Shown: positions 35,001 to 42,257, counted from the stretch's first letter. The stretch is 47,929 nucleotides of DNA from JBKJUK01 sp046590705 (GCA_046590705.1 JBKJUK010000360.1:1-47929); one strand, 5' to 3'. Notes: generated by a model from the letters alone, not told the origin. Program-made: numbers and translations.

Positions 35001-35242
35001 GTGCCACCATCGAGGCCCGGACCGCGAACGGAAACATCGTAGGCGTCCCCGTCGAGGTGAAACTGGAAGAAGGCGGGTCTGAACTCATCGTTGACGCCGG
35101 TGCGAAACTCGGGGCGCCACTCACTGAAAGCGTAGTGGTGGTGGTGCATGTGAAACGGGGACGCGCCGTCGGCTACGCTTCTGTGATCGACGGTCATACC
35201 AGCGCCCTGACCATCTTCAACGGTGAACCCTCACCAAGATGA
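32063..35242 (+). CDS. Large GT-C-like membrane protein with a C-terminal beta module
   Basis: A 1059-residue protein with about 14 transmembrane helices (residues 15 to about 665), then an extracytoplasmic tail. The loop with FHRGEALGPASDYLRGKVPFLDVFALHG has the acidic residue and position expected of GT-C glycosyltransferases, though I cannot name a family, so glycosyl transfer is inferred. Residues about 670-815 form a soluble domain (FADRPNPTRFYQVP). Residues 834-1059 are a module shared with the secreted protease at 2465: FPAAG, NSFWRSDLIVHNPG, ANVGIVNTG, and GYASVIDGHTS. The start ATG 32063 is preferred over TTG 32045. The stop overlaps a phosphopantetheinyl transferase start by ATGA. 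Confidence 0.8.
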   Translation: MPVSQERRLAASVQRALIITAAFFYAAGLFFCLTKLLRDVPPTAPIAVGRVTIEQASKLRDYLTAALFYLTIPFATWSFHHLLGRWFARLTRSLAQASPDARTAAAFLFATPFLLSPFLYLTTKKEGWTLILPPLLSAAFTGLFVQLKTRRAFQSFLRTENRPMLRLLLIEALSWILFRYLATGTRIAHIPTLFLEAAFVLLFIALFFLTVFTVATLLFRLRGIPIEAGLEAIAFGATPFLLLPFFGLTMIWPSTIIIVAMGAAVITLVVAVKRRVKFDRHRLDRLLAWVIVPALLFAFTYASVSSLSRWIDLFHRGEALGPASDYLRGKVPFLDVFALHGMLEDGLLDAWVMQWFGRDVSIALVRIELIAALVPAALWMLGMLLFRSYPLALLVVLLSFVTAADNQRALLEIITLIWIVAGWQQKRALNFLLAGVSAGLALFFSLEIGIYSVVASVAALTLAALFLPAMRRFAGLSAANFAAGVAIAVTPFLIYLGMSGAIGEFLAISFVEVPRVIDATWSLPFPDLGSGFGEALSARTISDFLLGDRFRFILNPLVIAVPATTLLFLLRRRRFMEADVPLMALTLFALITQRSALGRADFPHQYFSAFLIAPLLVAVGVLMVAPLRRLWKGGSLSTRLFLGTLLLLVLPLSMFALWIPDLLNARLDNVTTFRPRKSGIGFTDKAGDETRARIDSVVAAIHRHVVVGKPMFDFSNQPAFYFFADRPNPTRFYQVPVMSPVEYQREVIGDLERHKPRLVLRKSPENYDQFDGIPNDVRAQAVARYINSNYRFTEQVRGIELWTRIAGRTPLSMASYFRGVKVPTSMPDTSRSIRIFPAAGSIHGATNSFWRSDLIVHNPGTVPSTSVIRYLSAAGAQERQLTVKPGHTVRIEDLVVKLFALPETRGSLVIDTASADLSIFRLRNYDVSRASSGAIEEPLRQERSAVADSPLSTLRFVGLDGMWPRRANVGIVNTGEEELRATIEARTANGNIVGVPVEVKLEEGGSELIVDAGAKLGAPLTESVVVVVHVKRGRAVGYASVIDGHTSALTIFNGEPSPR

Positions 35243-35919
35243 TCATCCACACCATTCCTGATGAGTGGCGCCGTTCTCTGCTGGTGATCTCAGCAGAGGA
35301 TTCAGTCGAGTCGAGGGCCTCCTTCGACAGCGATGAGCTTTTGTTGGCCGGCTCCTTTCGCGTGGAGAAACGCCGCGCGGAATGGTTCAGCAGCCGCCTA
35401 GCCGCCAAGATGCTGGCCTGCACGCAGAGCCTGGCCACAGGACCTCTCGACGTTCGTGTGGTCATGCACGGAAGACGTCCGCTGCTCATGGTCGGTGGCT
35501 CGGTCGCGAACGCGAATCTTTCGATTTCACACTCACATGGGCTGGCCGCGGCAGTGGTCGATACGCGCAGGGTCGGTGTGGACATCGAAAAGAAGCGCGT
35601 CATCGCACCGCGCGCGACCAGATTTTATCTGCACGACGAAGAGCTGGCCAGCGCGCAGGCCTCGAAAACCGACACGCCGCTCATCCATCTCTGGGCCGCG
35701 AAAGAGGCCGCCTGGAAGATCAGCAATCCACCGACCGTGCGATTCATTCGCATCACCATTCTGGAGTCCTCCGAGCAGGGGATGAAACTGCGCTACGCGA
35801 CCGATGCTGACTCTGACGCTGGCGAGATCAGCACCTTCGTCACCAACGGCGACTACGCCGTAGCCATCGCCACCAGCGACCACGCCAGAAGACCCGAGCG
35901 AAAGTTCGGCCAACGCTGA
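35239..35919 (+). CDS. 4'-phosphopantetheinyl transferase superfamily protein
   Basis: A 226-residue cytosolic enzyme of the Sfp/AcpT superfamily that transfers the phosphopantetheine arm from coenzyme A onto a carrier-protein serine. The active-site blocks are GVDIEKKRV (magnesium-binding Asp) and LWAAKEAAWK (Glu and Lys); ISHSHGLAAA precedes them. The superfamily also acts in fatty acid synthesis and polyketide or peptide synthesis, but no carrier protein or synthase is in this window, so the target is open. The gene overlaps the membrane protein before it by four bases, an unusual partner. The rest of the gap after it is repeat DNA. Confidence 0.85.
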   Translation: MIIHTIPDEWRRSLLVISAEDSVESRASFDSDELLLAGSFRVEKRRAEWFSSRLAAKMLACTQSLATGPLDVRVVMHGRRPLLMVGGSVANANLSISHSHGLAAAVVDTRRVGVDIEKKRVIAPRATRFYLHDEELASAQASKTDTPLIHLWAAKEAAWKISNPPTVRFIRITILESSEQGMKLRYATDADSDAGEISTFVTNGDYAVAIATSDHARRPERKFGQR

Positions 35920-35952
35920 TAACTCCTTCGGGTCGACACGGTACTGCCCGTC

Positions 35953-36091
35953 GTCATTCCGAAAGAGCACGCCGCAAACGCACGCGATACAAGCGGTCCA
36001 GCTGCGACTGAGGAATCTACGCGAAAGGATCGCGCTCTTCATTCCAAGCGCGGACAATGTGCGGAGATCCCTCGCTTCGCTTCGGGATGAC
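35953..36091. mobile_element. MITE-like inverted-repeat element, copy C2
   Basis: An element of about 139 bp with ends GTCATTCCGAAAGAGC and CGCTTCGGGATGAC and an inner GAGGAATCTACGC near 36011, the same core as C1. It begins 34 bases after the phosphopantetheinyl transferase stop. A partial end (CTCGGGATGAC) occurs again near 36162. The remaining part of the 35920-36370 gap shows no gene; the upstream gene's 3' end and the promoter of the next gene must both lie in it. Confidence 0.72.
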
Positions 36092-36370
36092 GGCGACACA
36101 CAAAACAGTCCAATCGTTCGTTGCTCGTGAGTTCCCTCGCCCCTGACACCCACCCACGCACGCTCGGGATGACATTCTGGTGGATTCACGCGGGGCGCAT
36201 GTCATCGGGGGCGTGTGTGCGGGAGTTGCGAGTGATCTCCGTCAACACGGACGACGTTCGTTCTCGCCCGGGCCTGTCCGCATTCCACCAGCCCTCCGAA
36301 TGCCTTCGCACCGGAAATTGTTCAGCTAAACTGACTGCACTTCAATCAGCAGACTTCGGGAGAAAGCGAA

Positions 36371-37225
36371 ATGAAAAGAACATTAGCCACTTTGCTATTC
36401 GTTACCTCGCTGGCGCTTCCGGCCGTCGCGCAGGTTGCCGACGGCGACACACATTACGGCCGTCGCGCCGAGGGAGCTCAGGGTGCGCGGGCCAATGGAA
36501 CGCAGATCGATGCCGCCATCGCCGCCTACCAGAAAGGCATAGCCCAGAATCCGAATGATCTCGAAGCGCGCTGGAAACTGTTGCGCGCCCTGCGATTCAA
36601 AGGTGCCTACGTCGCCACCACCGACGATGCTAAAAAAACAATCTTCGATCAGGCCCGCAAGTCCGGCCAGCAGTCCATGGTCGTACTCGACCGCCTGCTG
36701 GCAACGAAGGGAGTACGCGCCGGCGCCAGATCCGCGGAAAAGACCATCGCCGATGCAGCACGCTCGATCCCGCAGGCAGGCAGCATGTTTTACTGGGATG
36801 CCGTCAACTGGGGAGAGTGGGCGCTGGTTTACGGCAAGATGGCCGCAGTCAAGCAGGGCGCAGCTGATCGCATCAAGCGTGAAGCGACCATCGCCATGAT
36901 GATCGACCCGAAACTCGAAGGCGGCGGCGGCGCCCGAGTCCTCGGACGTCTGCACGACCAGACTCCCCGCGTCCCATTTCTAACAGGCTGGGCCTCCAGC
37001 GAACTCGCGGTCAAATATCTGACACAATCGCTGGCCAGCGATCCCTCCAACAAGCTCACAAAAGTCTTCCTCGCGGAAGCAATGGTTGGGAATGACAAAA
37101 AGACCAAAGCGCAAGCCGAGAAGATGCTGCGCGAGGTCATCTCGTCGCCGAACGACGCTGCCTTCATCGTCGAACAGACCGATGCTGTGGCGGAAGCAAA
37201 ACAGTTGCTGGCATCCTGGAAGTAA
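36371..37225 (+). CDS. TatT-like periplasmic TPR protein
   Basis: A 284-residue exported protein: signal peptide MKRTLATLLFVTSLALPAVA, then helical TPR-like repeats. The blocks SMFYWDAVNWGEWALVYGK and IDPKLEGGGGARVLGRLHDQTPR resemble TRAP-transporter T-component (TatT) proteins, in which similar motifs form a water-filled trimer pore. No TRAP genes (DctPQM) are present here, so it may be an orphan TatT-type protein or another periplasmic TPR protein. GGGAGAAAG upstream of ATG 36371 is a good ribosome binding site. The gene is followed by a GC-rich hairpin at 37238-37266. Confidence 0.75.
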   Translation: MKRTLATLLFVTSLALPAVAQVADGDTHYGRRAEGAQGARANGTQIDAAIAAYQKGIAQNPNDLEARWKLLRALRFKGAYVATTDDAKKTIFDQARKSGQQSMVVLDRLLATKGVRAGARSAEKTIADAARSIPQAGSMFYWDAVNWGEWALVYGKMAAVKQGAADRIKREATIAMMIDPKLEGGGGARVLGRLHDQTPRVPFLTGWASSELAVKYLTQSLASDPSNKLTKVFLAEAMVGNDKKTKAQAEKMLREVISSPNDAAFIVEQTDAVAEAKQLLASWK

Positions 37226-37237
37226 GTAGCTCCGAGT

Positions 37238-37266
37238 CCCGCCGGCGGCATCGATGCGCCGGCGGG
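37238..37266 (+). terminator. GC-rich hairpin, candidate terminator
   Basis: A perfect 10-bp stem, CCCGCCGGCG and CGCCGGCGGG, with a 9-base loop lies 12 bases after the TatT-like stop. There is no U-tract, so it may act through Rho or only as an mRNA 3' stabiliser. Confidence 0.6.
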
Positions 37267-37288
37267 ATGGTCCCTCTCCAGGCCCGGA

Positions 37289-37320
37289 GCAGAAACTCTG
37301 TGAGAAATGCGGGCTAGAAT
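37289..37320. promoter_or_regulatory. Dispersed short repeat ending in a -10-like TAGAAT before fmt
   Basis: The 26-mer that opens GCAGAAACTCTG and ends AAATGCGGGC (37289-37314) also occurs at 43344-43369, and a variant lies at 42541-42565. Here it runs into TAGAAT (37315-37320), a good -10 hexamer. Only nine bases separate the hexamer from TTG 37330 of fmt, so the transcript would be almost leaderless. No TTGACA-like -35 sits 17 bases upstream. The promoter role is tentative. Confidence 0.45.
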
Positions 37321-37329
37321 CACTTCCGC

Positions 37330-38259
37330 TTGAACGTCCTCTTCTTCGGAACTCCCGAGTTCGCCGTCGCTACGCTTCGTGCCATCGCTGCATCGAGGCA
37401 TCGACTCGTAGGAGTCGTTGCCCAACCTGATCGTCCTTCGGGACGAGGCATGCGCCTGCAGCAGCCGGCTGTTGCGCTGGCGGCACAGGAATTCGGAATC
37501 AAGGTCATGCAGCCGGTGAAGATGCGCGACGAAGCGATGCATCAATCCCTAAGGGACCTCAATGCCGACATCGGTGTGGTGGTGGCCTACGGCCGTATCC
37601 TGCCGCCGCAGATGCTGGCGATTCCTCCGCGCGGCATGATCAATGTGCATGCCTCGCTCCTGCCGAAGTACCGCGGCGCGGCTCCCATTCAGCGAGCCAT
37701 CGAGGCCGGCGACACCACCACCGGCGTGACCATCATGCGCATTGATGAACAGCTCGATCATGGTCCGATGTTGAGTGTGGCGGAACTTTCCATCGGCGAG
37801 CAGGAGACCACGCCCCAACTCGCCGCGCGGCTCGCGGAACTCGGTGGCCGTCTTCTGATTGAAGCGCTGGACGCACTCGAAGAGAACCGAGCTGTGGAGA
37901 CAGAACAGGATCATGCACTGGCCACACACGCTGCGAAGTTGACCAGGGATGAAGGTCGCATCAACTGGTCTCACACCGCGCGGCAGATACAGAACCGTTC
38001 TCGCGCCTTCACTCCATGGCCGGGCCTTTTCATTGAAAGAAAAGGTGAGGGCATCCGCGTACTCGGTGTGACCGCTGTCAGTGAAATGACTACTGAGAAA
38101 GAGGGACGAATCCTTGCCGTGACCGATGGCTCGATCGATGTCGCCGCTGCAGATGGTCGGATCAGAATTCAGCAGTTGCAGCGGCCTGGAAAAAAACCTT
38201 CCAGCGCCAGCGAGTTCGTGCGTGCAGCCGGGATCGGTGTCGGAGATCTTCTCTCGTGA
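37330..38259 (+). CDS. fmt: Methionyl-tRNA formyltransferase Fmt
   Basis: A 309-residue enzyme that formylates initiator methionyl-tRNA with 10-formyltetrahydrofolate. NVLFFGTPEFAVATLRA opens the protein; VVVAYGRILP, NVHASLLPKYRGAAPIQRAI and GVTIMRIDEQLDHGPML contain the catalytic Asn-His-Asp set. The C-terminal tRNA-binding domain is complete. The start is TTG; no ATG is available before the homology. It overlaps rsmB by four bases (GTGA), the usual fmt-rsmB pair, but the def gene that often precedes it is absent from this window. Confidence 0.95.
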   Translation: MNVLFFGTPEFAVATLRAIAASRHRLVGVVAQPDRPSGRGMRLQQPAVALAAQEFGIKVMQPVKMRDEAMHQSLRDLNADIGVVVAYGRILPPQMLAIPPRGMINVHASLLPKYRGAAPIQRAIEAGDTTTGVTIMRIDEQLDHGPMLSVAELSIGEQETTPQLAARLAELGGRLLIEALDALEENRAVETEQDHALATHAAKLTRDEGRINWSHTARQIQNRSRAFTPWPGLFIERKGEGIRVLGVTAVSEMTTEKEGRILAVTDGSIDVAAADGRIRIQQLQRPGKKPSSASEFVRAAGIGVGDLLS

Positions 38260-39533
38260 GTGAACGCCTGCGCGCCCTGAACCTTCTCGATCGCATCGAG
38301 CTCACGCAGTCGTTCGCCACGCCGCTGCTGGTGAATGAAAGCGATCTTGTGAGGACCTACGTTCTGGGTGTGCTGCGCTGGAGATCGCAGCTCGACTTTC
38401 TGATCGCGAAGCTCTCTTCCCGCGCGGCAACGCGAATCGATGTACGCGTCCTGCAGATTCTCCGCCTCGGGATCTTCGAGTTGCGCTTCATGCACTCTGC
38501 TGCCTACGCCGCAGTCGACGGAACCGTCGAACTGGCCAAGTTGCGAGCAGGGCGGGCCAGCGGTTTCGTGAATGCCGTACTTCGTTCCGCAACCAGGACG
38601 GGTGATCTTTCTGTGCTTCTTCCCATAGGCGACAAGCCTGCTGCCGTGGCCGTACGCTGGGCGCATCCCGAGTGGATCATCGAGCGCTGGAACAGGCAAT
38701 TTGGTGCGGCACGCGCGGAGGGCATCGCTGCCGCAAATCAGCAACTCTCCTTTCCCGATCTGCTGATCAATGTTTCGAGAATCAGCGTGGAAAAAGCGCA
38801 CGCGCTCCTGACCGAGCGGGAAGTGAAGTTCTCACCGTCGAACCTCGTGCCTGGAATGGTCAGACTCGAAGAGTCGACCGAGAAAGTCGCCGGCGAGATT
38901 CGCGAGGGACTGTTCTATCCCATGGATGAAGGCAGCGGACTCGTGGCAGCACTGCTCGCTTCCGAGGAATCTGGATCTGCCGAGGTGCTGGACCTTGCTG
39001 CGGCGCCGGGAGGAAAGTCATTCTTTCTGAGGAGCCGTGGGGTGCGCGTTCTGTCTTCGGACCTTTCCTTCGGCAGAATGATGCTGGTCAAGCGAACGGC
39101 CCGGCGGATGTTCGAATCACCGGCCAGAATGCTCATCGCAGACGCTTCGGCCACACCATTCCGTAGACGCTTCGACTCCGTGCTGCTCGACGCGCCATGT
39201 TCGGCGACAGGAACGCTGCGCAAGAGTCCGGAGCTGAAGTGGCGGATCACGCCTGCGATCATCGAGGACATGAGCCGCCTGCAGGAAACGCTGCTGCACC
39301 AGGCGCTCGACCTCACCGCTCGCCAGTGTCTTTACGCGACCTGCTCACTGGAAGACGAAGAGAATGGCGGGCTGGTGCAGCGAGTGCTCGCCGCGCGCGG
39401 CGACTTCCGACTCACGCCGATCGAGCAGCACGCCGCGGCACCCACTCGAGAGTGGATTCGAGAAGGCAGACTGCAGCTGACACCGGAGGCGGGAACAGAC
39501 GGCTTCGGCGCGGCCCTGCTCACGCGCATCTGA
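38256..39533 (+). CDS. rsmB: 16S rRNA m5C967 methyltransferase RsmB
   Basis: A 425-residue SAM-dependent enzyme. The N-terminal NusB-like RNA-binding domain (about 1-130) is followed by a Rossmann methyltransferase domain with LDLAAAPGGKSFFL (SAM site). Two cysteines at the active site are Cys315 in LDAPCSATGTLRKSPELKW and Cys363 in ATCSLEDEENGG. It methylates C967 of 16S rRNA (E. coli numbering). The start is GTG overlapping the fmt stop, so translation is coupled. It is followed 56 bases later by MITE-like element B3. Confidence 0.94.
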   Translation: MSERLRALNLLDRIELTQSFATPLLVNESDLVRTYVLGVLRWRSQLDFLIAKLSSRAATRIDVRVLQILRLGIFELRFMHSAAYAAVDGTVELAKLRAGRASGFVNAVLRSATRTGDLSVLLPIGDKPAAVAVRWAHPEWIIERWNRQFGAARAEGIAAANQQLSFPDLLINVSRISVEKAHALLTEREVKFSPSNLVPGMVRLEESTEKVAGEIREGLFYPMDEGSGLVAALLASEESGSAEVLDLAAAPGGKSFFLRSRGVRVLSSDLSFGRMMLVKRTARRMFESPARMLIADASATPFRRRFDSVLLDAPCSATGTLRKSPELKWRITPAIIEDMSRLQETLLHQALDLTARQCLYATCSLEDEENGGLVQRVLAARGDFRLTPIEQHAAAPTREWIREGRLQLTPEAGTDGFGAALLTRI

Positions 39534-39588
39534 ACGGAGAACGCGTCGGGATCGGACTGAGGCTCGATCCCCAACGCCCGATCGCGAC

Positions 39589-39766
39589 GTCATTCCGATG
39601 AGCCGCGCGACCGTGCAAGGCCCCGCAGCACTAACTGCGAAGAGGAATCTCCGGTCGGCGCAGACGCGGTGCTGCAAGTTCCACCATCGCGGCGCGGACC
39701 GGAGATTCCTCTTCGCACTGCACAGCGCGCAAGCACGCAACGTCATCGCGTGCTCATCGGAATGAC
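39589..39766. mobile_element. MITE-like inverted-repeat element, copy B3
   Basis: An element of about 178 bp with ends GTCATTCCGATGAGC and GCTCATCGGAATGAC, inner arms GAGGAATCTCCGGTCGGCGC near 39642 and GCGCGGACCGGAGATTCCTC near 39693. No coding content. It shares structure with B1 and B2 but differs in the spacer, so it is an older or separately diverged copy. Between it and the HU promoter lies AT-rich DNA (about 39820-39988) with no gene visible. Confidence 0.85.
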
Positions 39767-39988
39767 GGAACCACTGGTGCAGCGTGCCGTCCGACTCCGA
39801 CCCTCAGCCCCGGCCTCTTCATCGACCAAATTAATCATTCTGTTATACAATGACTCGTTACCATAGTGAATTACTGACACTGCCGCCGTTTCTGTGCACT
39901 TATCCCTTCGGCGTCAGATCCGCATCCACGTTGATTTGGAACAGAAACATCACTGAAAAATCAAGTCAGTTTTTATCTTTGCGAATTG

Positions 39989-40017
39989 TTGACATCACCG
40001 ATTCCTTCCCTTAGATT
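39989..40017 (+). promoter_or_regulatory. Near-consensus sigma-70 promoter of the HU gene
   Basis: TTGACA at 39989-39994, a spacer of exactly 17 bases, and TAGATT at 40012-40017. Transcription should start near 40024, giving a leader of about 36 bases with AGGAGG at 40045-40050. It lies in an AT-rich stretch that stands out in this GC-rich window and suits high, constitutive expression. Confidence 0.85.
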
Positions 40018-40059
40018 ACATGGACATTCACACCCGATTCACACAGGAGGAGTACCCAA

Positions 40060-40356
40060 ATGGCAGGTAAAGCAGACCTCATCAGCGAGATCGCCGAGAA
40101 CGCAGGCATCTCGAAGAAAGAAGCAACCGCTGCATACGAAGCATTCATCGGCTACATCGGCGCCATGTGCAAGTCGGGCGAGCGTTGCGCGATCCCGGGC
40201 CTGGGTAGCTTCAGCGTCAGCGCACGCAAGGCCCGCATCGGCCGTAACCCGCGTACGAACGAAGCAATCAAGATCCCAGCCAGCAAGAACGTTCGCTTCA
40301 AAGCCGGCAAAGATCTTCGCGACTCGCTCAACACCAAGCGCCGCAGCCGCTCCTAG
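40060..40356 (+). CDS. hup: HU/IHF family nucleoid-associated DNA-binding protein
   Basis: A 98-residue histone-like protein that bends and compacts DNA as a dimer. It has KADLISEIAENAGISKKEA, GLGSFSVSARKARIGRNPRT (the DNA-gripping arm) and IKIPASKNVRFKAGKDLRD. The ribosome binding site AGGAGG is 9 bases before ATG 40060, and a near-consensus promoter and a strong terminator flank the gene, so it is a single-gene, highly expressed unit. It resembles HU more than IHF, but the two cannot be separated by eye. Its codon use looks orderly, in keeping with high expression. Confidence 0.95.
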   Translation: MAGKADLISEIAENAGISKKEATAAYEAFIGYIGAMCKSGERCAIPGLGSFSVSARKARIGRNPRTNEAIKIPASKNVRFKAGKDLRDSLNTKRRSRS

Positions 40357-40378
40357 TCCTGGCGATTCATCGCTGAAC

Positions 40379-40408
40379 AAAAACGCCTCGGGTGACCGAG
40401 GCGTTTTT
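40379..40408 (+). terminator. Rho-independent terminator of the HU gene
   Basis: A perfect 12-bp stem, AAAAACGCCTCG and CGAGGCGTTTTT, with loop GGTGAC, lies 22 bases after the HU stop. The symmetric A and T runs should make it bidirectional, also serving the minus-strand decarboxylase gene that ends at 40552. Confidence 0.92.
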
Positions 40409-40430
40409 AGTTGGTGCGCGAAAGGGTTGC

Positions 40431-40453
40431 GGACGCGCTGCTGCGCGCCCCTA
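40431..40453. repeat. Solitary copy of the GGACGCGCTGCTGCGCG repeat arm
   Basis: GGACGCGCTGCTGCGCGCCC followed by CTAT matches the outer arm at 24819-24842 with a few changes. It is itself partly self-complementary (GCGCGCAGCAGCGCG-type). It lies just after the HU terminator, in the convergent gap before the decarboxylase gene. Confidence 0.7.
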
Positions 40454-40551
40454 TCCTGATCACTCGCGGGGCTGTTCATTTGTATTTAGCGCATTGAACG
40501 CGTTTCCTTTTCTAGACTGCCACCGGATGTCAGGCTGTCCGTGTCACGATT

Positions 40552-41958
40552 TCAGCTCGAAGAATTACGCACGACGTGAAACGCCGATAGAATCGCCTCG
40601 GCACTCATGCGCACGTCCGCTTCTGAGGTGGACCAGTTCGAGACTGAGATCCGCATCGCGGCCTGCCCCTGCCAGGTTGTTCCACTAAGCCAGCAGATGC
40701 CATCCTGCTGAACGCGCCTGATCACCTCGCGGGTCAGCGTGTCGCTCTCGCGTCCTTCTGCGCTGAAGCGAACCAGCACCTGGTTCAGCACCACGTCATT
40801 CAGAGTCTGCACTCCTTCTTCCGTTTCGAGGGCTGCAGCGAACTGCGTCGCATGCGCGCAGCACCGCTCGATGAGCGCTGCTACGCCAGCGCGTCCAAGG
40901 AAACGGAGCACGGTATAGAGCGGAATGGCTCTGGCTCTACGAGAGAAGTCGGGTACCCAGTCAACTGAGTCGCGCTCGACTCCAGCGGTCTGCTCGAGAT
41001 ACGCCGCGGAGAGCGTCATGGCGGCACGATGTGCTGCTGCATCGGACACGATGGCAATGCCGCAGTCGTATGGAACATTCATCCACTTGTGAGCGTCAGT
41101 AGCCCACGAATCAGCTTGTCGAAATCCTTCTACCAGCGCTCGTCGCGTTTCAGTCGCGGCGGCCCACAGGCCAAATGCTCCGTCCACGTGAACCCAGGCC
41201 CCACGTTCATGGGCCAGCGGAATGAGTTGAGCGAGTGGATCGAAAGAGCCGCTATTCACGTTGCCGGCCTGTGTGGTGACGATGATCGGCCCGCTGCATC
41301 CGGCCAGAGTTTTCGCCAGTTCGTCCGGAATCATTCGTCCCTGATCGTCGCATGGTACGTAGGTGATCGAGTCGGTCCCGAAGCCGAGCAGACGCAAGGA
41401 TGAATGAATCGTCACATGCGCTTCCGCGGGAAGCAGAATGTTCACTCGAGGAGCTCCGCTGAGTCCACGCTCCTCGACGTTCCAGCCGACCGAGCGCAAT
41501 ACGGAGTGGCGGGCAGCGGCGAGACAGGTGAAGTTGGCCATCTGGCCGCCTGTCACGAACCCGACTCCGGCAGTGGACGGGAGACCGAGGAGATCCAGTA
41601 CGTAGCCGGCCGTGGTTTCCTCGATCACCGAGGTGGCTGGAGACGTTGAGTAAATCCCGCTGTTCTGATCCCAGATTGTGGTGAGCCAGTCTGCTGCGAT
41701 GGCGATCGGATACGTTCCCCCGATCACGAAGCCGAAGTAGCGCGGTCCGGCCGAGGCGATGATTCCCGGGTCCGCTGCTTCATACAGTTGTTCGAGCACC
41801 ATCTCCGGGGCGAGTCCGGACTCGGTGAGTGGAACCCGAATGGTGCTTCGCAGTTGGTGAACGTCTGCCGTGGCATGCACCGGGCGAGTCGGCAGACTCT
41901 TGAGTGTCTGCAACGCCAGGCGCCGCGCGAGGGCCAGCAATTCGGCTGTGTTATCCAT
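40552..41958 (-). CDS. Group II pyridoxal-phosphate decarboxylase
   Basis: A 468-residue cytosolic PLP enzyme of the aromatic-L-amino-acid / glutamate decarboxylase family. The Schiff-base lysine is Lys291 in DAHKWMNVPYDCG. The PLP-binding His and Asp lie in ARHSVLR and VHVDGAFGLWA, and GFVTGGQMANFTCLAAAR is a standard block. The likely substrates are aromatic amino acids such as tryptophan, tyrosine or phenylalanine, but the exact choice cannot be read from motifs. ATG 41958 is chosen at the start of the homology. A small unknown gene lies 56 bases upstream on the same strand and may share the transcript. The gene converges on HU, sharing its terminator. Confidence 0.88.
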   Translation of the reverse strand: MDNTAELLALARRLALQTLKSLPTRPVHATADVHQLRSTIRVPLTESGLAPEMVLEQLYEAADPGIIASAGPRYFGFVIGGTYPIAIAADWLTTIWDQNSGIYSTSPATSVIEETTAGYVLDLLGLPSTAGVGFVTGGQMANFTCLAAARHSVLRSVGWNVEERGLSGAPRVNILLPAEAHVTIHSSLRLLGFGTDSITYVPCDDQGRMIPDELAKTLAGCSGPIIVTTQAGNVNSGSFDPLAQLIPLAHERGAWVHVDGAFGLWAAATETRRALVEGFRQADSWATDAHKWMNVPYDCGIAIVSDAAAHRAAMTLSAAYLEQTAGVERDSVDWVPDFSRRARAIPLYTVLRFLGRAGVAALIERCCAHATQFAAALETEEGVQTLNDVVLNQVLVRFSAEGRESDTLTREVIRRVQQDGICWLSGTTWQGQAAMRISVSNWSTSEADVRMSAEAILSAFHVVRNSSS

Positions 41959-42014
41959 GGCTCGAAGCTTAAGTGATCAAAGCGCTGAAGTGGATAGATT
42001 AAACGCGAACGTGC

Positions 42015-42257
42015 TCAACGCTTGCGAAGCCGGCGGTCTTCAATCTCTTTACAGGTCTGTGCTGCGGCGGTGATGGCGTCCCTGACGGCGTCCACTGTCT
42101 GATCCATTCCAGGTCGGGGCGTGACCCGGATCTCGCCGGCGTCGATGAGGGTCGCGATCGTGCCGAGTACCACACTCATCTTGTGGAAACCGGAGATCAT
42201 GATGAGCGCCTCTTCCATCACCTCCGGGTTCTTCATCAGGTCCTGCTCGTAACGCAT
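42015..42257 (-). CDS. Small protein of unknown function
   Basis: An 80-residue, probably all-helical cytosolic protein: MRYEQDLMKNPEVMEEAL at the front, a hydrophobic helix around MISGFHKMSVVLGTIATLIDAGEI, and a charged end ending EIEDRRLRKR. I do not recognise a family. GAGGAG lies about 11 bases before ATG 42257, and the frame is clean and free of repeats, so it is likely a real gene. It is 56 bases upstream of the decarboxylase on the same strand. A link to the decarboxylase is possible but there is no further evidence. Confidence 0.65.
   Translation of the reverse strand: MRYEQDLMKNPEVMEEALIMISGFHKMSVVLGTIATLIDAGEIRVTPRPGMDQTVDAVRDAITAAAQTCKEIEDRRLRKR

Noticed and set aside
39767..39988. 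tRNA or small RNA gene in the AT-rich region before HU
   Set aside because: No cloverleaf arms or GTTC-type T-loop are visible; the region reads as an AT-rich promoter area.
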